52,346 bases of DNA from Candidatus Yanofskybacteria bacterium CG10_big_fil_rev_8_21_14_0_10_46_23. Its GTDB lineage: Bacteria > Patescibacteriota > Minisyncoccia > 2-02-FULL-40-12 > IGHO2-12-FULL-4. The notes under the pieces were generated by a model, which did no database searches, had not been told where the DNA came from, and saw nothing but the letters and a program-made list of their open reading frames with translations. Shown in pieces: positions 16,674-25,679 of this stretch (position 1 is its first letter; every line of letters begins with the position of its first letter). Location of the stretch: assembly GCA_002771135.1 (NCBI GenBank), contig PCXO01000012.1, positions 21,694 to 74,039 of the forward strand, given 5' to 3'. The position numbers and the translations under genes were made by a program.

Positions 16674-17963
16674 ATGGAAAAAAGAAGCCTCGATTATGAA
16701 TTAGAAAAATTGGAAAGTGGCCTCCAGTTGATTACCGTTCCGATGACCAGCACTAATACAGCGACTATCTTGGTTTTGGTCGGCACCGGTTCGCGACATG
16801 AAGCGAAAGAGGTCGCCGGCATCTCTCACTTTTTAGAGCACATGATGTTTAAGGGGACAAAGAAGCGTCCGGGCACGATGGATATTACCAAGGAATTGGA
16901 TGGCATCGGGGCTAGCTATAACGCCTTTACTAGTCACGACTACACGGGCTATTACATAAAGTCGAGTGTCGAAGATTTTGATTTGAGCCTCGACGTGATC
17001 AGTGATATTTTTTTAAACTCGGTTATTTTAGAGGAAGAAGTCCAAAAAGAACGGCACGTTATTGTCGAAGAGATGAATATGATTCGCGATGTCCCCCAGC
17101 AATATGTCCACGATCTTTTTCAAAGTCTTTTGTATGGCGACCAGCCCCTTGGCCGAGATATCATTGGGACTAAAGAGACCGTTTTGGGCATGAAGCAGAC
17201 TCAATTTCGGGATTATTTTAATTCGCACTACGTGGCCGAAAACACTATCGTCGTTGTGGCGGGGAATATTGACTCCGCCTCGGTTCAAGCCAAATTGAGG
17301 GGAGTCTTCAGCGGGGTTCGCCATGGCCAGGCGCTCGAGCCGGCTAAGGTAGTGGAAAATCAAGCTCGGCCGATGATAGAATCAGACTATCGAAAAACCG
17401 ATCAAACCCATTTTATCTTAGGTTTTAAGAGTTTTGGCTGGTTCGATGATCGGGATCATATCGCCAGTGTTTTGGTTAACATCTTAGGCGGGGGAATGAG
17501 TTCGAGGCTTTGGAGTGAAGTTCGAGAAAAGCGCGGTTTGGCCTACTATGTTCGAGCGGAGGAATCCAATCATGCCGATACGGGTTCAATTATGGCTTCG
17601 GCCGGGGTAAACAACGAGCGCTTTCACGAAGCTATTGAGGTGATCTTAAATGAGTTTAAGAGACTGAAAGAACAGCCGGTAGGTGAGGCGGAGCTTCAAA
17701 AGGCCAAGAGTTCCATCCGTGGTCGCCAGGCAATCGGATTAGAGGGTTCGCAAAGTGTCGCGAGTTACTTTGCTGATCAGCAACTTCTCCAGAAAAAAAT
17801 TGAGACGCCTGAGGCCCTGATAGGGCGAATTAACTTGGTCACCGCGCGAGACATTCAAAAGTTGGCTCAAGAAATCTTTGTGCCAGAAAAACTTAATCTT
17901 GCCCTCATCGGTCCGTTTAAGGCGGGGGATCTTCGCCTTAACGAAATTCTCCAAGCGTGGTAA
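16674..17963 (+). CDS. M16-family zinc metallopeptidase
   Basis: ATG 16674 gives 429 residues; a TTG at 16638 would add a short unlikely extension. The inverted zinc motif HFLEH is at His52-Glu55-His56, with the distal glutamate expected in VIVEEMNMI. The C-terminal half has the second-lobe signature SSRLWSEVREKRGLAYYV. The family includes the processing peptidase type found singly in many CPR genomes. No signal peptide is seen, so a cytoplasmic site is likely. A -10-like TACTTA lies five bases before the start. Confidence 0.9.
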   Translation: MEKRSLDYELEKLESGLQLITVPMTSTNTATILVLVGTGSRHEAKEVAGISHFLEHMMFKGTKKRPGTMDITKELDGIGASYNAFTSHDYTGYYIKSSVEDFDLSLDVISDIFLNSVILEEEVQKERHVIVEEMNMIRDVPQQYVHDLFQSLLYGDQPLGRDIIGTKETVLGMKQTQFRDYFNSHYVAENTIVVVAGNIDSASVQAKLRGVFSGVRHGQALEPAKVVENQARPMIESDYRKTDQTHFILGFKSFGWFDDRDHIASVLVNILGGGMSSRLWSEVREKRGLAYYVRAEESNHADTGSIMASAGVNNERFHEAIEVILNEFKRLKEQPVGEAELQKAKSSIRGRQAIGLEGSQSVASYFADQQLLQKKIETPEALIGRINLVTARDIQKLAQEIFVPEKLNLALIGPFKAGDLRLNEILQAW

Positions 17964-17972
17964 AATTTTAGT

Positions 17973-19040
17973 GTGGCTTCACGTCAACCCAATCGACTGA
18001 GTCTTGATATCCCGACTGCGACTATTTTTAAAGTCATCATTGTCGGCGTTTTGTTTTACGTTGCTTATGTTCTGATTGATGTTTTTATCATCCTCCTCTT
18101 TTCTGTAATTGTTGTCGCGGCGATTAGTCCTTTTGTCGACTGGGTCAATAGCAAAGGGGTTCCCCGTCTTGTCGCGATCACCGCCCTCTATTTGGTTTTC
18201 TTTGGATTGTTAGGATTGTTTTTGTCGCTGGTTATTCCGATCATCACGGTGGAGGTCAACCAATTGATTCAAGACCTGCCGAACTTTATCAGTAGCTTGG
18301 CCAGTTCATTGGAACAGGCCCAATCTACCTCGAGCACTCGGTACTTCGATTTTTTCAATGACATTCTTAATGTCTTAGACACCTTCTCCAACTATCTGGC
18401 GACAACCTCCCAGTCAATTGTCGGTTTTGTGGTCGGTCTCTTCGGGGGCGTTATTTCTTTTGCGGCGATAGTGGTTATTTCTTTCTATCTCTCCTATATG
18501 AAAAATGGGGTTGATAACTTCATTCGCGCGGTCATTCCCGATAAGTATGAGCCGGCGTTTTTACGAGTTTGGCGACGGTCTGAGAAGAAACTGGGTCGTT
18601 GGGTTCAGGGCCAACTCCTCTTGGCGTTGATTGTGGGCTTGGCGGTTTATGTCGGACTTTCGCTCTTGGGGATTCCTTTCGCTCTGGTCTTGGCAATTTT
18701 GGCCATGGTTTTGGAGTTAGTCCCAAATGTCGGGCCGGTTTTGGCCGCCGTGCCGGCGGTTATTCTCGGTTTCGCCCAGAGTTCCGGCTTGGGTTTTTCC
18801 GTTATCGTCCTTTATCTTATAATTCAACAAATTGAGAATCATGTTTTGGTTCCCGTCGTTTTGGGGCGAACTCTTGGCCTAAATCCGGTTATTGTGATAG
18901 TCTCGCTTTTGATTGGCGCCAAGTTGGCCGGTTTGATCGGGGTAATTATCGCCGTGCCGGTGGTGGCTATCATTATTGAGATTTTTGACGAATTTTCTCG
19001 TCAGCAAAACTATAAAAATTCACGGAACTTATCCGGTTAG
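17973..19040 (+). CDS. AI-2E family transporter (PerM-like)
   Basis: The 355-residue protein starts at GTG with no SD; TAAAAT ends six bases upstream. It has about seven to eight membrane helices and the family layout: two N-terminal helices (VIIVGVLFYVAYVLIDVFII), a soluble linker (about 75-135), and the C-terminal motif LALIVGLAVYVGLSLLGIPFALVLA ... ELVPNVGPVLAAVPAVILG. Members export small molecules or act as antiporters; the name AI-2E does not establish the substrate. Confidence 0.9.
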   Translation: MASRQPNRLSLDIPTATIFKVIIVGVLFYVAYVLIDVFIILLFSVIVVAAISPFVDWVNSKGVPRLVAITALYLVFFGLLGLFLSLVIPIITVEVNQLIQDLPNFISSLASSLEQAQSTSSTRYFDFFNDILNVLDTFSNYLATTSQSIVGFVVGLFGGVISFAAIVVISFYLSYMKNGVDNFIRAVIPDKYEPAFLRVWRRSEKKLGRWVQGQLLLALIVGLAVYVGLSLLGIPFALVLAILAMVLELVPNVGPVLAAVPAVILGFAQSSGLGFSVIVLYLIIQQIENHVLVPVVLGRTLGLNPVIVIVSLLIGAKLAGLIGVIIAVPVVAIIIEIFDEFSRQQNYKNSRNLSG

Positions 19041-19046
19041 CGGTTT

Positions 19047-19712
19047 ATGTTTGGAAATTTTTTTATTGTTGCCACCCCAATTGGCAATTTAGATGATATT
19101 ACAGTTCGAGCCGTCGAGACCCTGAAGGGGGTTGATTTAATTTTGGCCGAAGATACGCGCGTGACGCGAAAATTACTGGACCACTATAAAATTGAGTCCC
19201 CCCTAGAAAGCTTTCATGAACATAGTGATGAGATTAAATATCAGAAAATCTTTAACCTTTTAAGACAAAATAAGAATTTGGCTTTGGTCTCCGACGCTGG
19301 AACCCCGGCGATCAATGATCCGGGGGCTTTCTTGGTTCAGCGAGTAACGATTGAACTGCCGGAAGTCAGTATCATCCCAATCCCGGGCGCTTCTGCCCTT
19401 ACGGCTTTTCTGAGCATTGCCGGTTTGAAGTCGGACCAGTTTTTATTTCTTGGTTTTCCGCCCCACAAAAAGGGCCGGCGAACTTTTTTTGAGAAAATTC
19501 GGAACGCTGAGTATCCGGTGATTTTCTTCGAATCAACTCATCGGATCGTTAAAGCCCTGGAAGCTTTAAAAGAATCAGATAAGGAAATTGTGATTGGGCG
19601 CGAGCTAACCAAAAAATTTGAGACTATTTATCGAGGCTCGGCTCAGGAGATTTTAGAAAAGTTGCCTCCCGATCAAACTCGGGGCGAATTTGTTGTTGGG
19701 GTTTATAAATAA
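19047..19712 (+). CDS. rsmI: 16S rRNA 2'-O-methyltransferase RsmI, short form
   Basis: The 221-residue protein matches RsmI: FIVATPIGNLDDITVRAVETL, AEDTRVTRKLLDHY, LVSDAGTPAINDPG and PGASALTAFLS. RsmI adds the 2'-O-methyl group at C1402 of 16S rRNA. The usual C-terminal extension (about 60 residues) is absent. C1402 lies only a few bases from the insertion in the 16S gene of this window, so its target is formed at the exon junction. It is probably co-transcribed with the transporter. Confidence 0.92.
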   Translation: MFGNFFIVATPIGNLDDITVRAVETLKGVDLILAEDTRVTRKLLDHYKIESPLESFHEHSDEIKYQKIFNLLRQNKNLALVSDAGTPAINDPGAFLVQRVTIELPEVSIIPIPGASALTAFLSIAGLKSDQFLFLGFPPHKKGRRTFFEKIRNAEYPVIFFESTHRIVKALEALKESDKEIVIGRELTKKFETIYRGSAQEILEKLPPDQTRGEFVVGVYK

Positions 19713-19713
19713 C

Positions 19714-19741
19714 TTGACGAATTTTTTAATCTGGCTATCAT
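19714..19741 (+). promoter_or_regulatory. Promoter of the 19785 gene
   Basis: TTGACG (19714-19719) and TATCAT (19736-19741) are separated by 16 bp. The expected leader is about 37 nt and carries a GGAGG ribosome site at 19773-19777. Confidence 0.65.
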
Positions 19742-19784
19742 AGAATACGCATTAAATTGCTATTTTTATCTTGGAGGCAGAAAA

Positions 19785-20291
19785 GTGATCGTTAAAATTT
19801 GGCTTAATGAAAATTTGAACCCGATTATTTTGGGAGAAGAGTTAACTGAAAATTTTCGGGGGTTATTAAAAGAACTCGGGCTATCAGATAGCCAAATCAA
19901 CTCTCTGGAGATAGAAATTTGTCTCTCAGAAATAGCTGATTTTGCCGGCTATTATGCTGGCTCCAAGGGCGATATCTACTGGATAGAGATAAACAAAAAG
20001 CTAGTTTTAGCCAACTCGGATCTTTCTAAAAGATACGGGGGGAGCCATGCTTTTAACGCAACCCTTATCCATGAGATGGCTCATCTTGTTTGTGATGTCT
20101 TAGAGCCGGGCCCGAAGGACCGCCACGGATTTTCAAGGAGGCCTATTTCGGGAAGACAAAAGGAGGAGAAGTTTTGCGAGGAAATCGCAGAAAAATATGC
20201 TTCTAGGCTCATTCTTCTCGACTCGTTTAGAGTCGAGCACATTATGAAATTCCATTTAGAGTGGCCGAAGACTCAGCTAGCTCTTTTTTAA
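19785..20291 (+). CDS. Putative HExxH metalloprotease-like protein
   Basis: The 168-residue protein starts at GTG, chosen because GGAGG lies seven bases upstream. It has HEMAH at residues 96-100, preceded by NATLI, and a downstream helix EEKFCEEIAEKYASRLIL that could provide the third zinc ligand. There is no signal peptide, so it would be cytoplasmic. I do not recognise a specific family. It has its own promoter and terminator. Confidence 0.65.
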   Translation: MIVKIWLNENLNPIILGEELTENFRGLLKELGLSDSQINSLEIEICLSEIADFAGYYAGSKGDIYWIEINKKLVLANSDLSKRYGGSHAFNATLIHEMAHLVCDVLEPGPKDRHGFSRRPISGRQKEEKFCEEIAEKYASRLILLDSFRVEHIMKFHLEWPKTQLALF

Positions 20292-20292
20292 T

Positions 20293-20315
20293 AAGCCCTC
20301 TTCGGGCTTTTTTTA
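20293..20315 (+). terminator. Rho-independent terminator
   Basis: AAGCCC pairs with GGGCTT around TCTTC, followed by a T-rich run. It lies two bases after the stop of the preceding gene. Confidence 0.85.
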
Positions 20316-20348
20316 TAAGGTCTGCCTTGCTATATTAAAGTTACAACT

Positions 20349-21818
20349 ATGAGTAAAGAGCGGTTTTATATTACGACAACACTGCCCTATGTAAATGCCG
20401 AACCGCATATTGGTTTTGCTTTGGAAATTGTTCAGGCTGATGTCTTGGCCCGATTTGCCCGATCTCAAGGCAAAGAAGTTTTTTTCAATACGGGCACGGA
20501 CGAACACGGTTTGAAGATTTATCGCAAAGCTCAAGAAGCCGGGCAAGAATCTCAAGCTTATGTTGATGAATACGCAGTGAAATTTGATGAGCTGAAGACA
20601 ACACTCAATGTTAGTTACGATCACTTTATCCGGACTACCGCCCCCCAACATATAAAGGCTGCTCAAGAAATCTGGCGCCGGGTTGCGACCAAGGGGGATA
20701 TCTATAAAAAGAATTACAAAATAAAATATTGTGTTGGCTGTGAGTTGGAAAAAACCGACTCCGATCTGGAAAATGGCTGTTGCCCGATTCACCCCAATCA
20801 GCCGATTGAGATTATCGAAGAGGAGAATTATTTTTTTCGATTCTCAAAATATCAGAGCAAGCTTCTGGAGTTATATGAGAAACAGCCTGATTTTATCTTG
20901 CCGACCAAGCGACTAAATGAAATCAAGAAATTTGTCGCGGGGGGACTGGCTGATTTCAGCATCTCTCGCCTAAGGGCCAAGATGCCTTGGGGGGTACCGG
21001 TTCCGGATGATGCGGAGCATGTCATGTACGTCTGGTTTGATGCCTTGGTCAGCTATATCTCTACTCTCGACTGGCCGGAGAATGAGGATAGATTTAAACA
21101 ATTTTGGCCCGGCCTCCAGATTGCGGGCAAGGACAATCTCCGTCAGCAGGCGGCTATTTGGCAAGCCATGCTCCTGTCCGCCGACCTGCCTTCCTCAAAG
21201 CAGATTTTGATCCACGGTTTCATCACGAGCGAGGGCCAGAAGATGTCAAAGAGTCTTGGCAATGTTGTTTCTCCCAAGGCACTAGTTGATCAGTTTGGAG
21301 TTGATCCGGTTCGATATTTCTTATTGCGCGAGATTCCTTCCGATGAGGACGGGGACTTTTCTTTGACTCGATTGAAAGAGCGCTATACCAGTGATTTGGC
21401 TCATGGCTTGGGCAACTTAGTCCAGCGGGTTAGCACTCTAATCACGGACGACCTTGGGGGCCAATTTATCTTGAGTTCTCCCGGAACGGCGGTTGAAGAA
21501 AAAATTGCGTCAGTCTCGCGAACCGTCGAGGTAGCAATTAAAAATTTTCGGCTTCATGAGGCTTTAGCTCAAATTTGGACCTTGATTGATTCGGCCAATA
21601 GTTTGATTAGCGATCGTAAGCCCTGGGAGTTTAAAGAAGAATCGGAGAAGTTTGCCCGAGCCTTAAACGATATTGTCGCGCTGATTAAAGCCACCAATGA
21701 TCTTTTAGCCCCGTTTATTCCCGAGACGACAGAAAAAATAGAGAAAGTTTTCAATTTTAATCAGGGCGCGGAGATCAAAGTTTCGAAGGGAAAGGCGATC
21801 TTCCCGGCTTTGGAATAA
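20349..21818 (+). CDS. metG: Methionyl-tRNA synthetase
   Basis: The 489-residue class I enzyme has PYVNAEPHIGFALEIVQADV (HIGH region), a cysteine-bearing insertion (CVGCELEKT...GCCPIHP) typical of a zinc knuckle, GKDNLRQQAAIW and KMSKSLGNVVSP. The C-terminal helical anticodon domain ends the protein; there is no EMAP-type extension. It charges both initiator and elongator tRNA-Met. No SD is visible; TATATT ends 12 bases before the ATG. tatD follows after one base. Confidence 0.95.
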   Translation: MSKERFYITTTLPYVNAEPHIGFALEIVQADVLARFARSQGKEVFFNTGTDEHGLKIYRKAQEAGQESQAYVDEYAVKFDELKTTLNVSYDHFIRTTAPQHIKAAQEIWRRVATKGDIYKKNYKIKYCVGCELEKTDSDLENGCCPIHPNQPIEIIEEENYFFRFSKYQSKLLELYEKQPDFILPTKRLNEIKKFVAGGLADFSISRLRAKMPWGVPVPDDAEHVMYVWFDALVSYISTLDWPENEDRFKQFWPGLQIAGKDNLRQQAAIWQAMLLSADLPSSKQILIHGFITSEGQKMSKSLGNVVSPKALVDQFGVDPVRYFLLREIPSDEDGDFSLTRLKERYTSDLAHGLGNLVQRVSTLITDDLGGQFILSSPGTAVEEKIASVSRTVEVAIKNFRLHEALAQIWTLIDSANSLISDRKPWEFKEESEKFARALNDIVALIKATNDLLAPFIPETTEKIEKVFNFNQGAEIKVSKGKAIFPALE

Positions 21819-21819
21819 A

Positions 21820-22599
21820 ATGATTAACTTGAAACTAATAGATTCCCACTGTCATCCGCAGTTCCCACAGTATGATGAAGATCGAGCCGAGGTTCTGAAT
21901 CGAGCCCTTGAAGCGGGCGTTGGTTTAGTTTGTGTCGGGACTGATTTTGAGACTTCTCGCCAAGCGATTGAACTGGCCGAGGAACGAGAAAATGTTTGGG
22001 CCTCGGTCGGCTTACACCCAACCGATATTGATTCTGATTTTGACTTTGCCAGCTTTGCCGATTTATTCGAATCAAATAAAGTTGTGGCGATTGGAGAAAT
22101 CGGCCTAGATTACTACCGTATCAAAGAAGCTGAGGCTCAGGACCAACAGCGCCTAATTCTGAGGCAATGGCTAAGGGAAGTTGAACATCGCGACTATCCG
22201 CTGATCCTCCATTGTCGAGATGATAAACAAGTTAAGGCCTATGAGGATCTGCTCGAAATCTTAGATCAGTACGGTGACTGTCGAGGGGTGATCCACTCTT
22301 TCACGGGCTCGGCCGACTTAGCCCGAGAGTTTATCGACCGCGGTTTCCATATCGGCTTAAATGGAATCGTAACCTTCTCCGAAGAATATATGGAATTGAT
22401 TGAGGCAATTCCGCTCGAGCGCCTACTCTTGGAAACGGACGCACCCTTTTTAAGCCCGGCCCCCTATCGGGGTCAGCGGAACGAGCCTTTCAGAATTACG
22501 AATATAGCGGAATATATTGCTAAAATAAGGGGGGAGGGATTAGATGAAATTCAAAGAGTAACCAAAGAGAATACGCTGAATCTCTTTAATCTAAAATAG
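21820..22599 (+). CDS. tatD: TatD-family metal-dependent hydrolase
   Basis: The 259-residue protein has the family signatures: LIDSHCHPQF near the N-terminus, VAIGEIGLDYY, PLILHCRD, GVIHSFTGS and LLLETDAPFLSP. These supply the two-metal site of TatD DNases, which act as 3'-5' exonucleases or in quality control. One base separates it from metG, so translation is probably coupled. A duplicate leuS start follows after one base. Confidence 0.93.
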   Translation: MINLKLIDSHCHPQFPQYDEDRAEVLNRALEAGVGLVCVGTDFETSRQAIELAEERENVWASVGLHPTDIDSDFDFASFADLFESNKVVAIGEIGLDYYRIKEAEAQDQQRLILRQWLREVEHRDYPLILHCRDDKQVKAYEDLLEILDQYGDCRGVIHSFTGSADLAREFIDRGFHIGLNGIVTFSEEYMELIEAIPLERLLLETDAPFLSPAPYRGQRNEPFRITNIAEYIAKIRGEGLDEIQRVTKENTLNLFNLK

Positions 22600-22600
22600 G

Positions 22601-22708
22601 ATGAAAAAATATAATCCAAACAAGGTGGAAAAAAAGTGGCCCACCTCCGTCGAACCTTCGGCGGGCGAGCATTATCATTTTGTCAGCTATCTTGGATTAT
22701 CACGATGA
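22601..22708 (+). CDS. Upstream ORF that mimics the start of LeuS
   Basis: This 35-codon frame begins MKKYNPNKVEKKW, nearly the same as the first 13 residues of LeuS (MKKYDPSKTEKKW) 104 bp downstream, but the codons differ at many third positions. It then diverges, passes through a palindromic repeat, and ends with a TGA that overlaps the leuS ATG (ATGA). It may be a relic of an older leuS start displaced by an insertion, a fragment from another leuS, or a leader peptide coupled to leuS. Confidence 0.55.
   Translation: MKKYNPNKVEKKWPTSVEPSAGEHYHFVSYLGLSR
22644..22665. repeat. Palindromic element inside the leuS leader
   Basis: CCTCCGTCGAA and TTCGGCGGG form an imperfect hairpin. It resembles the TCCGCCGAAGC...GCGAAGGCGGG palindromes near the tRNA-Ile at the end of the window, and begins just after the duplicated leuS start. 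Confidence 0.5.
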
Positions 22709-25131
22709 AAAAATACGACCCCAGTAAAACTGAAAAAAAGTGGCAGGAGGCTTGGAAGAAAGCGGGGATTTATAATACGCCGGATCAAATTGAGGCTAAA
22801 AAGAATCAGTATATTCTAACCGAGTTTCCCTATCCCTCGGGCAATCTCCATATTGGTCATTGGTATGCTTTTAGTATCCCGGATATTTATGTTCGGTGGC
22901 TGAGGATGCAAGGTCGTTATAACGTTTTATACCCGATTGGCTTTGATGCTTTTGGTCTGCCGGCGGAAAATGCGGCGATCAAGTATGGCAAGTCACCCAA
23001 GGCCTGGACCCGCTCTAATGTCGAATACATGACCAAGCAACTCGAGACGATGGGGGCGACTTTTGATTGGTCGCGAGTTATCGATACAACCGATCCAAAA
23101 TATTACCATTGGACGCAGTGGCTTTTTCTCCAACTTTTTAAACAAGGCTTGGTCTATCGGGCCAAGGCTTTGGCTAATTGGTGTCCGTCTTGTAAAACCA
23201 TTCTGGCGAACGAGCAGGTAATCCAAGGGCATTGTGACCGCTGTAATACGGAAGTAGTCCAAAAGGAGGTCGAGCAGTGGATGTTTAAGATCACGGATTT
23301 TGCCGATGATTTAATTGATGAGCTGGAATATTTGGATTGGCCGAAGCCAACCAAAACGGCTCAAGAGAATTGGATTGGTCGAAGCCGAGGGGCTAAAATA
23401 AAATTTAAGGTAAAAGACACTGATAAAGAAATTGAAGTTTTTACTACTCGACCCGAGACTATTTTCGGGGCAACTTATTTAGTCGTCGCGCCGGAGCATC
23501 GCTTACTGAAGCAACTGGAGTCTAAAATAGAAAACAAAGCTGAAGTCCAAGAGTATATTGATAAAACTTTAGCCAAAACAGAACGAGATCGAATCAGCGA
23601 GGCGGGCGTGGAGAAGACTGGAGTGAGATTAGAGGGGCTAAAGGTCGTCAATCCCTTAAGTAACAAGGAAATTCCGGTCTGGATTGCTGATTATGTTTTG
23701 GGGAGCTACGGTACGGGAGCCATCATGGCCGTTCCCGGCCATGATGAACGAGATTTTGAATTCGCCACTAAATTTAAATTGGAAATAAAATCGGTTATTA
23801 AATCGCCGACCGGCGAATTACCCTACTTGGGCGGGGGTGAGTTGGAAAACTCGGGACCGTATAATGATCTGAGCGCGGGCGAAGCAATCTCGGAGATAAT
23901 TAAAATTTTAGAGAAGAATAATCAAGGTCGAGCTACTACGATCTATCGACTACGCGACTGGTCGATTTCCCGGCAACGCTATTGGGGCGTGCCGATCCCG
24001 ATGGTTAGGTGTGAAGCGTGCGCTCGCCTTGATCCGTCGGGCCAAGGTTATCAACCAATTGACGAAGAGAATTTACCCGTGGAGTTGCCCGATCTAGAAG
24101 ACTTTAAGCCGTCAGACGACGGTCAGCCACCGTTGGCTCGAGCGGGGGATTGGCTAAAGGTTAAATGTCCAAAATGCGGGGGAACAGCGGAGCGAGAAAC
24201 GGATACCATGGACACTTTCGTTGATTCGTCTTGGTATTTTTTGCGCTACCTTGACCCCCAAAATGATCAACGTTTTGCTGAGGAAAACCGGATCAAAAAC
24301 TGGTTGCCGGTTGATCTTTATATCGGCGGAGCTGAGCACAACACGATGCACCTTCTTTATTCGCGCTTTATTACGAAGGCTCTTCAGACCGCCGGACTAT
24401 TAAGTTTCAGCGAGCCTTTTACACGGCGGCTCAATCACGGGATTATTTTAGGCCCTGACAATCAGAAGATGTCTAAATCGCGGGGCAACGTTATTGATCC
24501 GGACGAAGTTGTGATTGAGCATGGAGCGGATGCGGTGCGAATGTTTCTAGCCTTTATGGGTCCCTACGCGCAAGGCGGACCTTGGAGCAAAACCGGTATC
24601 AATGGTATCAGCCGATTTATCAAGCGGGTTTGGACCTTAGCCCACACTCTTTCTTCTCAAACTAACCCGGTTTCACTCCAAACTTTGCACCAGACGATTC
24701 GAGCGGTTGGCGAGGATATCGGCGAGTTGGCTTTTAACACGGTTGTCAGTGAGTTAATGAAAGCCTTGAATGTTTTTGAAGAACAGGGCGTGGCTCAGTC
24801 CGAGTTTGAAAAATATCTAAAACTCCTTGCCCCTTTGGCACCCCACTTGACGGAGGAAATTTGGCAGACGGTTCTGGGGCATAAAAATTCAATTCATTTG
24901 GAAAACTGGCCCGACTATGATCCGGATATTGCCAAAGTTAATTCGATCCGGCTAATTCTTCAAGTAAACGGTCGCGTTCGAGACTCCATTCCGGTCGCTC
25001 CGGGGGTCTCCCAGATCGAGGCGGAAAGAATTGCTCAAGAATCGGAGAAGCTCTCGCCCTACCTAAAAGACAAAAAAATTATCAGAGTCATCTTTGTCCC
25101 CGACAAGTTAATTAACTTGGTGGTGGGGTAA
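22705..25131 (+). CDS. leuS: Leucyl-tRNA synthetase
   Basis: ATG 22705 gives 808 residues, near the bacterial norm. An earlier GTG at 22636 lies in the displaced leader and would add an unrelated extension. The class I signatures are YPSGNLHIGHWYAFSIPDIY and KMSKSRGNVIDP. The editing domain (about 200-400) includes FTTRPETIFGATYLVVAPEH and GTGAIMAVPGHDERD. Zinc-type cysteines occur in NWCPSCKTILAN...HCDRCN and VKCPKCGGTAER. It charges tRNA-Leu; a tRNA-Leu lies at 31011. Confidence 0.95.
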   Translation: MKKYDPSKTEKKWQEAWKKAGIYNTPDQIEAKKNQYILTEFPYPSGNLHIGHWYAFSIPDIYVRWLRMQGRYNVLYPIGFDAFGLPAENAAIKYGKSPKAWTRSNVEYMTKQLETMGATFDWSRVIDTTDPKYYHWTQWLFLQLFKQGLVYRAKALANWCPSCKTILANEQVIQGHCDRCNTEVVQKEVEQWMFKITDFADDLIDELEYLDWPKPTKTAQENWIGRSRGAKIKFKVKDTDKEIEVFTTRPETIFGATYLVVAPEHRLLKQLESKIENKAEVQEYIDKTLAKTERDRISEAGVEKTGVRLEGLKVVNPLSNKEIPVWIADYVLGSYGTGAIMAVPGHDERDFEFATKFKLEIKSVIKSPTGELPYLGGGELENSGPYNDLSAGEAISEIIKILEKNNQGRATTIYRLRDWSISRQRYWGVPIPMVRCEACARLDPSGQGYQPIDEENLPVELPDLEDFKPSDDGQPPLARAGDWLKVKCPKCGGTAERETDTMDTFVDSSWYFLRYLDPQNDQRFAEENRIKNWLPVDLYIGGAEHNTMHLLYSRFITKALQTAGLLSFSEPFTRRLNHGIILGPDNQKMSKSRGNVIDPDEVVIEHGADAVRMFLAFMGPYAQGGPWSKTGINGISRFIKRVWTLAHTLSSQTNPVSLQTLHQTIRAVGEDIGELAFNTVVSELMKALNVFEEQGVAQSEFEKYLKLLAPLAPHLTEEIWQTVLGHKNSIHLENWPDYDPDIAKVNSIRLILQVNGRVRDSIPVAPGVSQIEAERIAQESEKLSPYLKDKKIIRVIFVPDKLINLVVG

Positions 25132-25194
25132 GACTGCCCCAAAAACCGCATCTCGCCTTTTAACGGACCGAATTTTTTATAGTCTAAGAGGACG

Positions 25195-25220
25195 TTTTTG
25201 TTTTATAAATAAAACAAAAA
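25195..25220. repeat. A/T palindrome, part of a terminator
   Basis: TTTTTGTTTTAT and its complement flank two A residues, a perfect 12-bp inverted repeat. On the minus strand its proximal half forms the T-tract of the terminator at 25221-25238. Confidence 0.75.
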
Positions 25221-25238
25221 GGCACCAACATTGGCGCC
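25211..25238 (-). terminator. Terminator of the 25257-25547 gene
   Basis: On the minus strand GGCGCCAA pairs with TTGGTGCC and is followed by TTTTTGTTTT. It starts 19 bases after the stop. Confidence 0.8.
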
Positions 25239-25256
25239 CGAAGGTTCAAAATTTAT

Positions 25257-25547
25257 CTATTCGTAGAAGCCGGCCTGATCGGCTCTTTCTTCGAGCCACT
25301 GCTTATGATCATCAGACCGCCTCTTCTCCAGGATTAGGTGATCAAAGACTTCTCGGTGGAACACAAGTTGCCCGATTTTGCGGAGGGCCTTCTCTTTCAG
25401 GCCCCATTGGAATATCAAGGCATCGTGGTTGCCATCTACCCTGCTCTTTAGGATGAGACGGCCAAGTATAACCAAGATTTCATCCGAGCCGGGTTCTCGG
25501 ATGTTTTCCTCTAGATTTTTCCAGATACTCTCTTTGGTTTCCGTCAT
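25257..25547 (-). CDS. Hypothetical small acidic protein
   Basis: This 96-residue protein starts after a strong SD (GGAAGGAGCTC). It is rich in charged residues and probably helical (EKALRKIGQLVFHREVFDHLILEKRRSD). No domain is recognised. It has a terminator of its own. The SD and isolated position put it in the orphan class. It does not resemble the other minus-strand orphan at 27739. Confidence 0.6.
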   Translation of the reverse strand: MTETKESIWKNLEENIREPGSDEILVILGRLILKSRVDGNHDALIFQWGLKEKALRKIGQLVFHREVFDHLILEKRRSDDHKQWLEERADQAGFYE

Positions 25548-25623
25548 GTTAATGAGCTCCTTCCTTTAAAAATTTAAGCCATTTTTATTTATTTGTAAAC
25601 ATAATTTATAGAGTTCAAAACCA

Positions 25624-25651
25624 CCCCGCCCCGCTATTTAGCGGGGCGGGG
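25624..25651. repeat. Perfect 13-bp GC hairpin
   Basis: CCCCGCCCCGCTA pairs with TAGCGGGGCGGGG around TT. No long T-tract follows on either strand (minus: TGGTTTTG). It separates the divergent units at 25547 and 25680. Confidence 0.8.
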
Positions 25652-25679
25652 GGTAGATAAGAGTAAGGGGAGGTACAAT

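Noticed and set aside
25132-25256. T-box or riboswitch after leuS
   Set aside because: The structured bases are explained by the terminator of the minus-strand gene; no conserved riboswitch core is visible.
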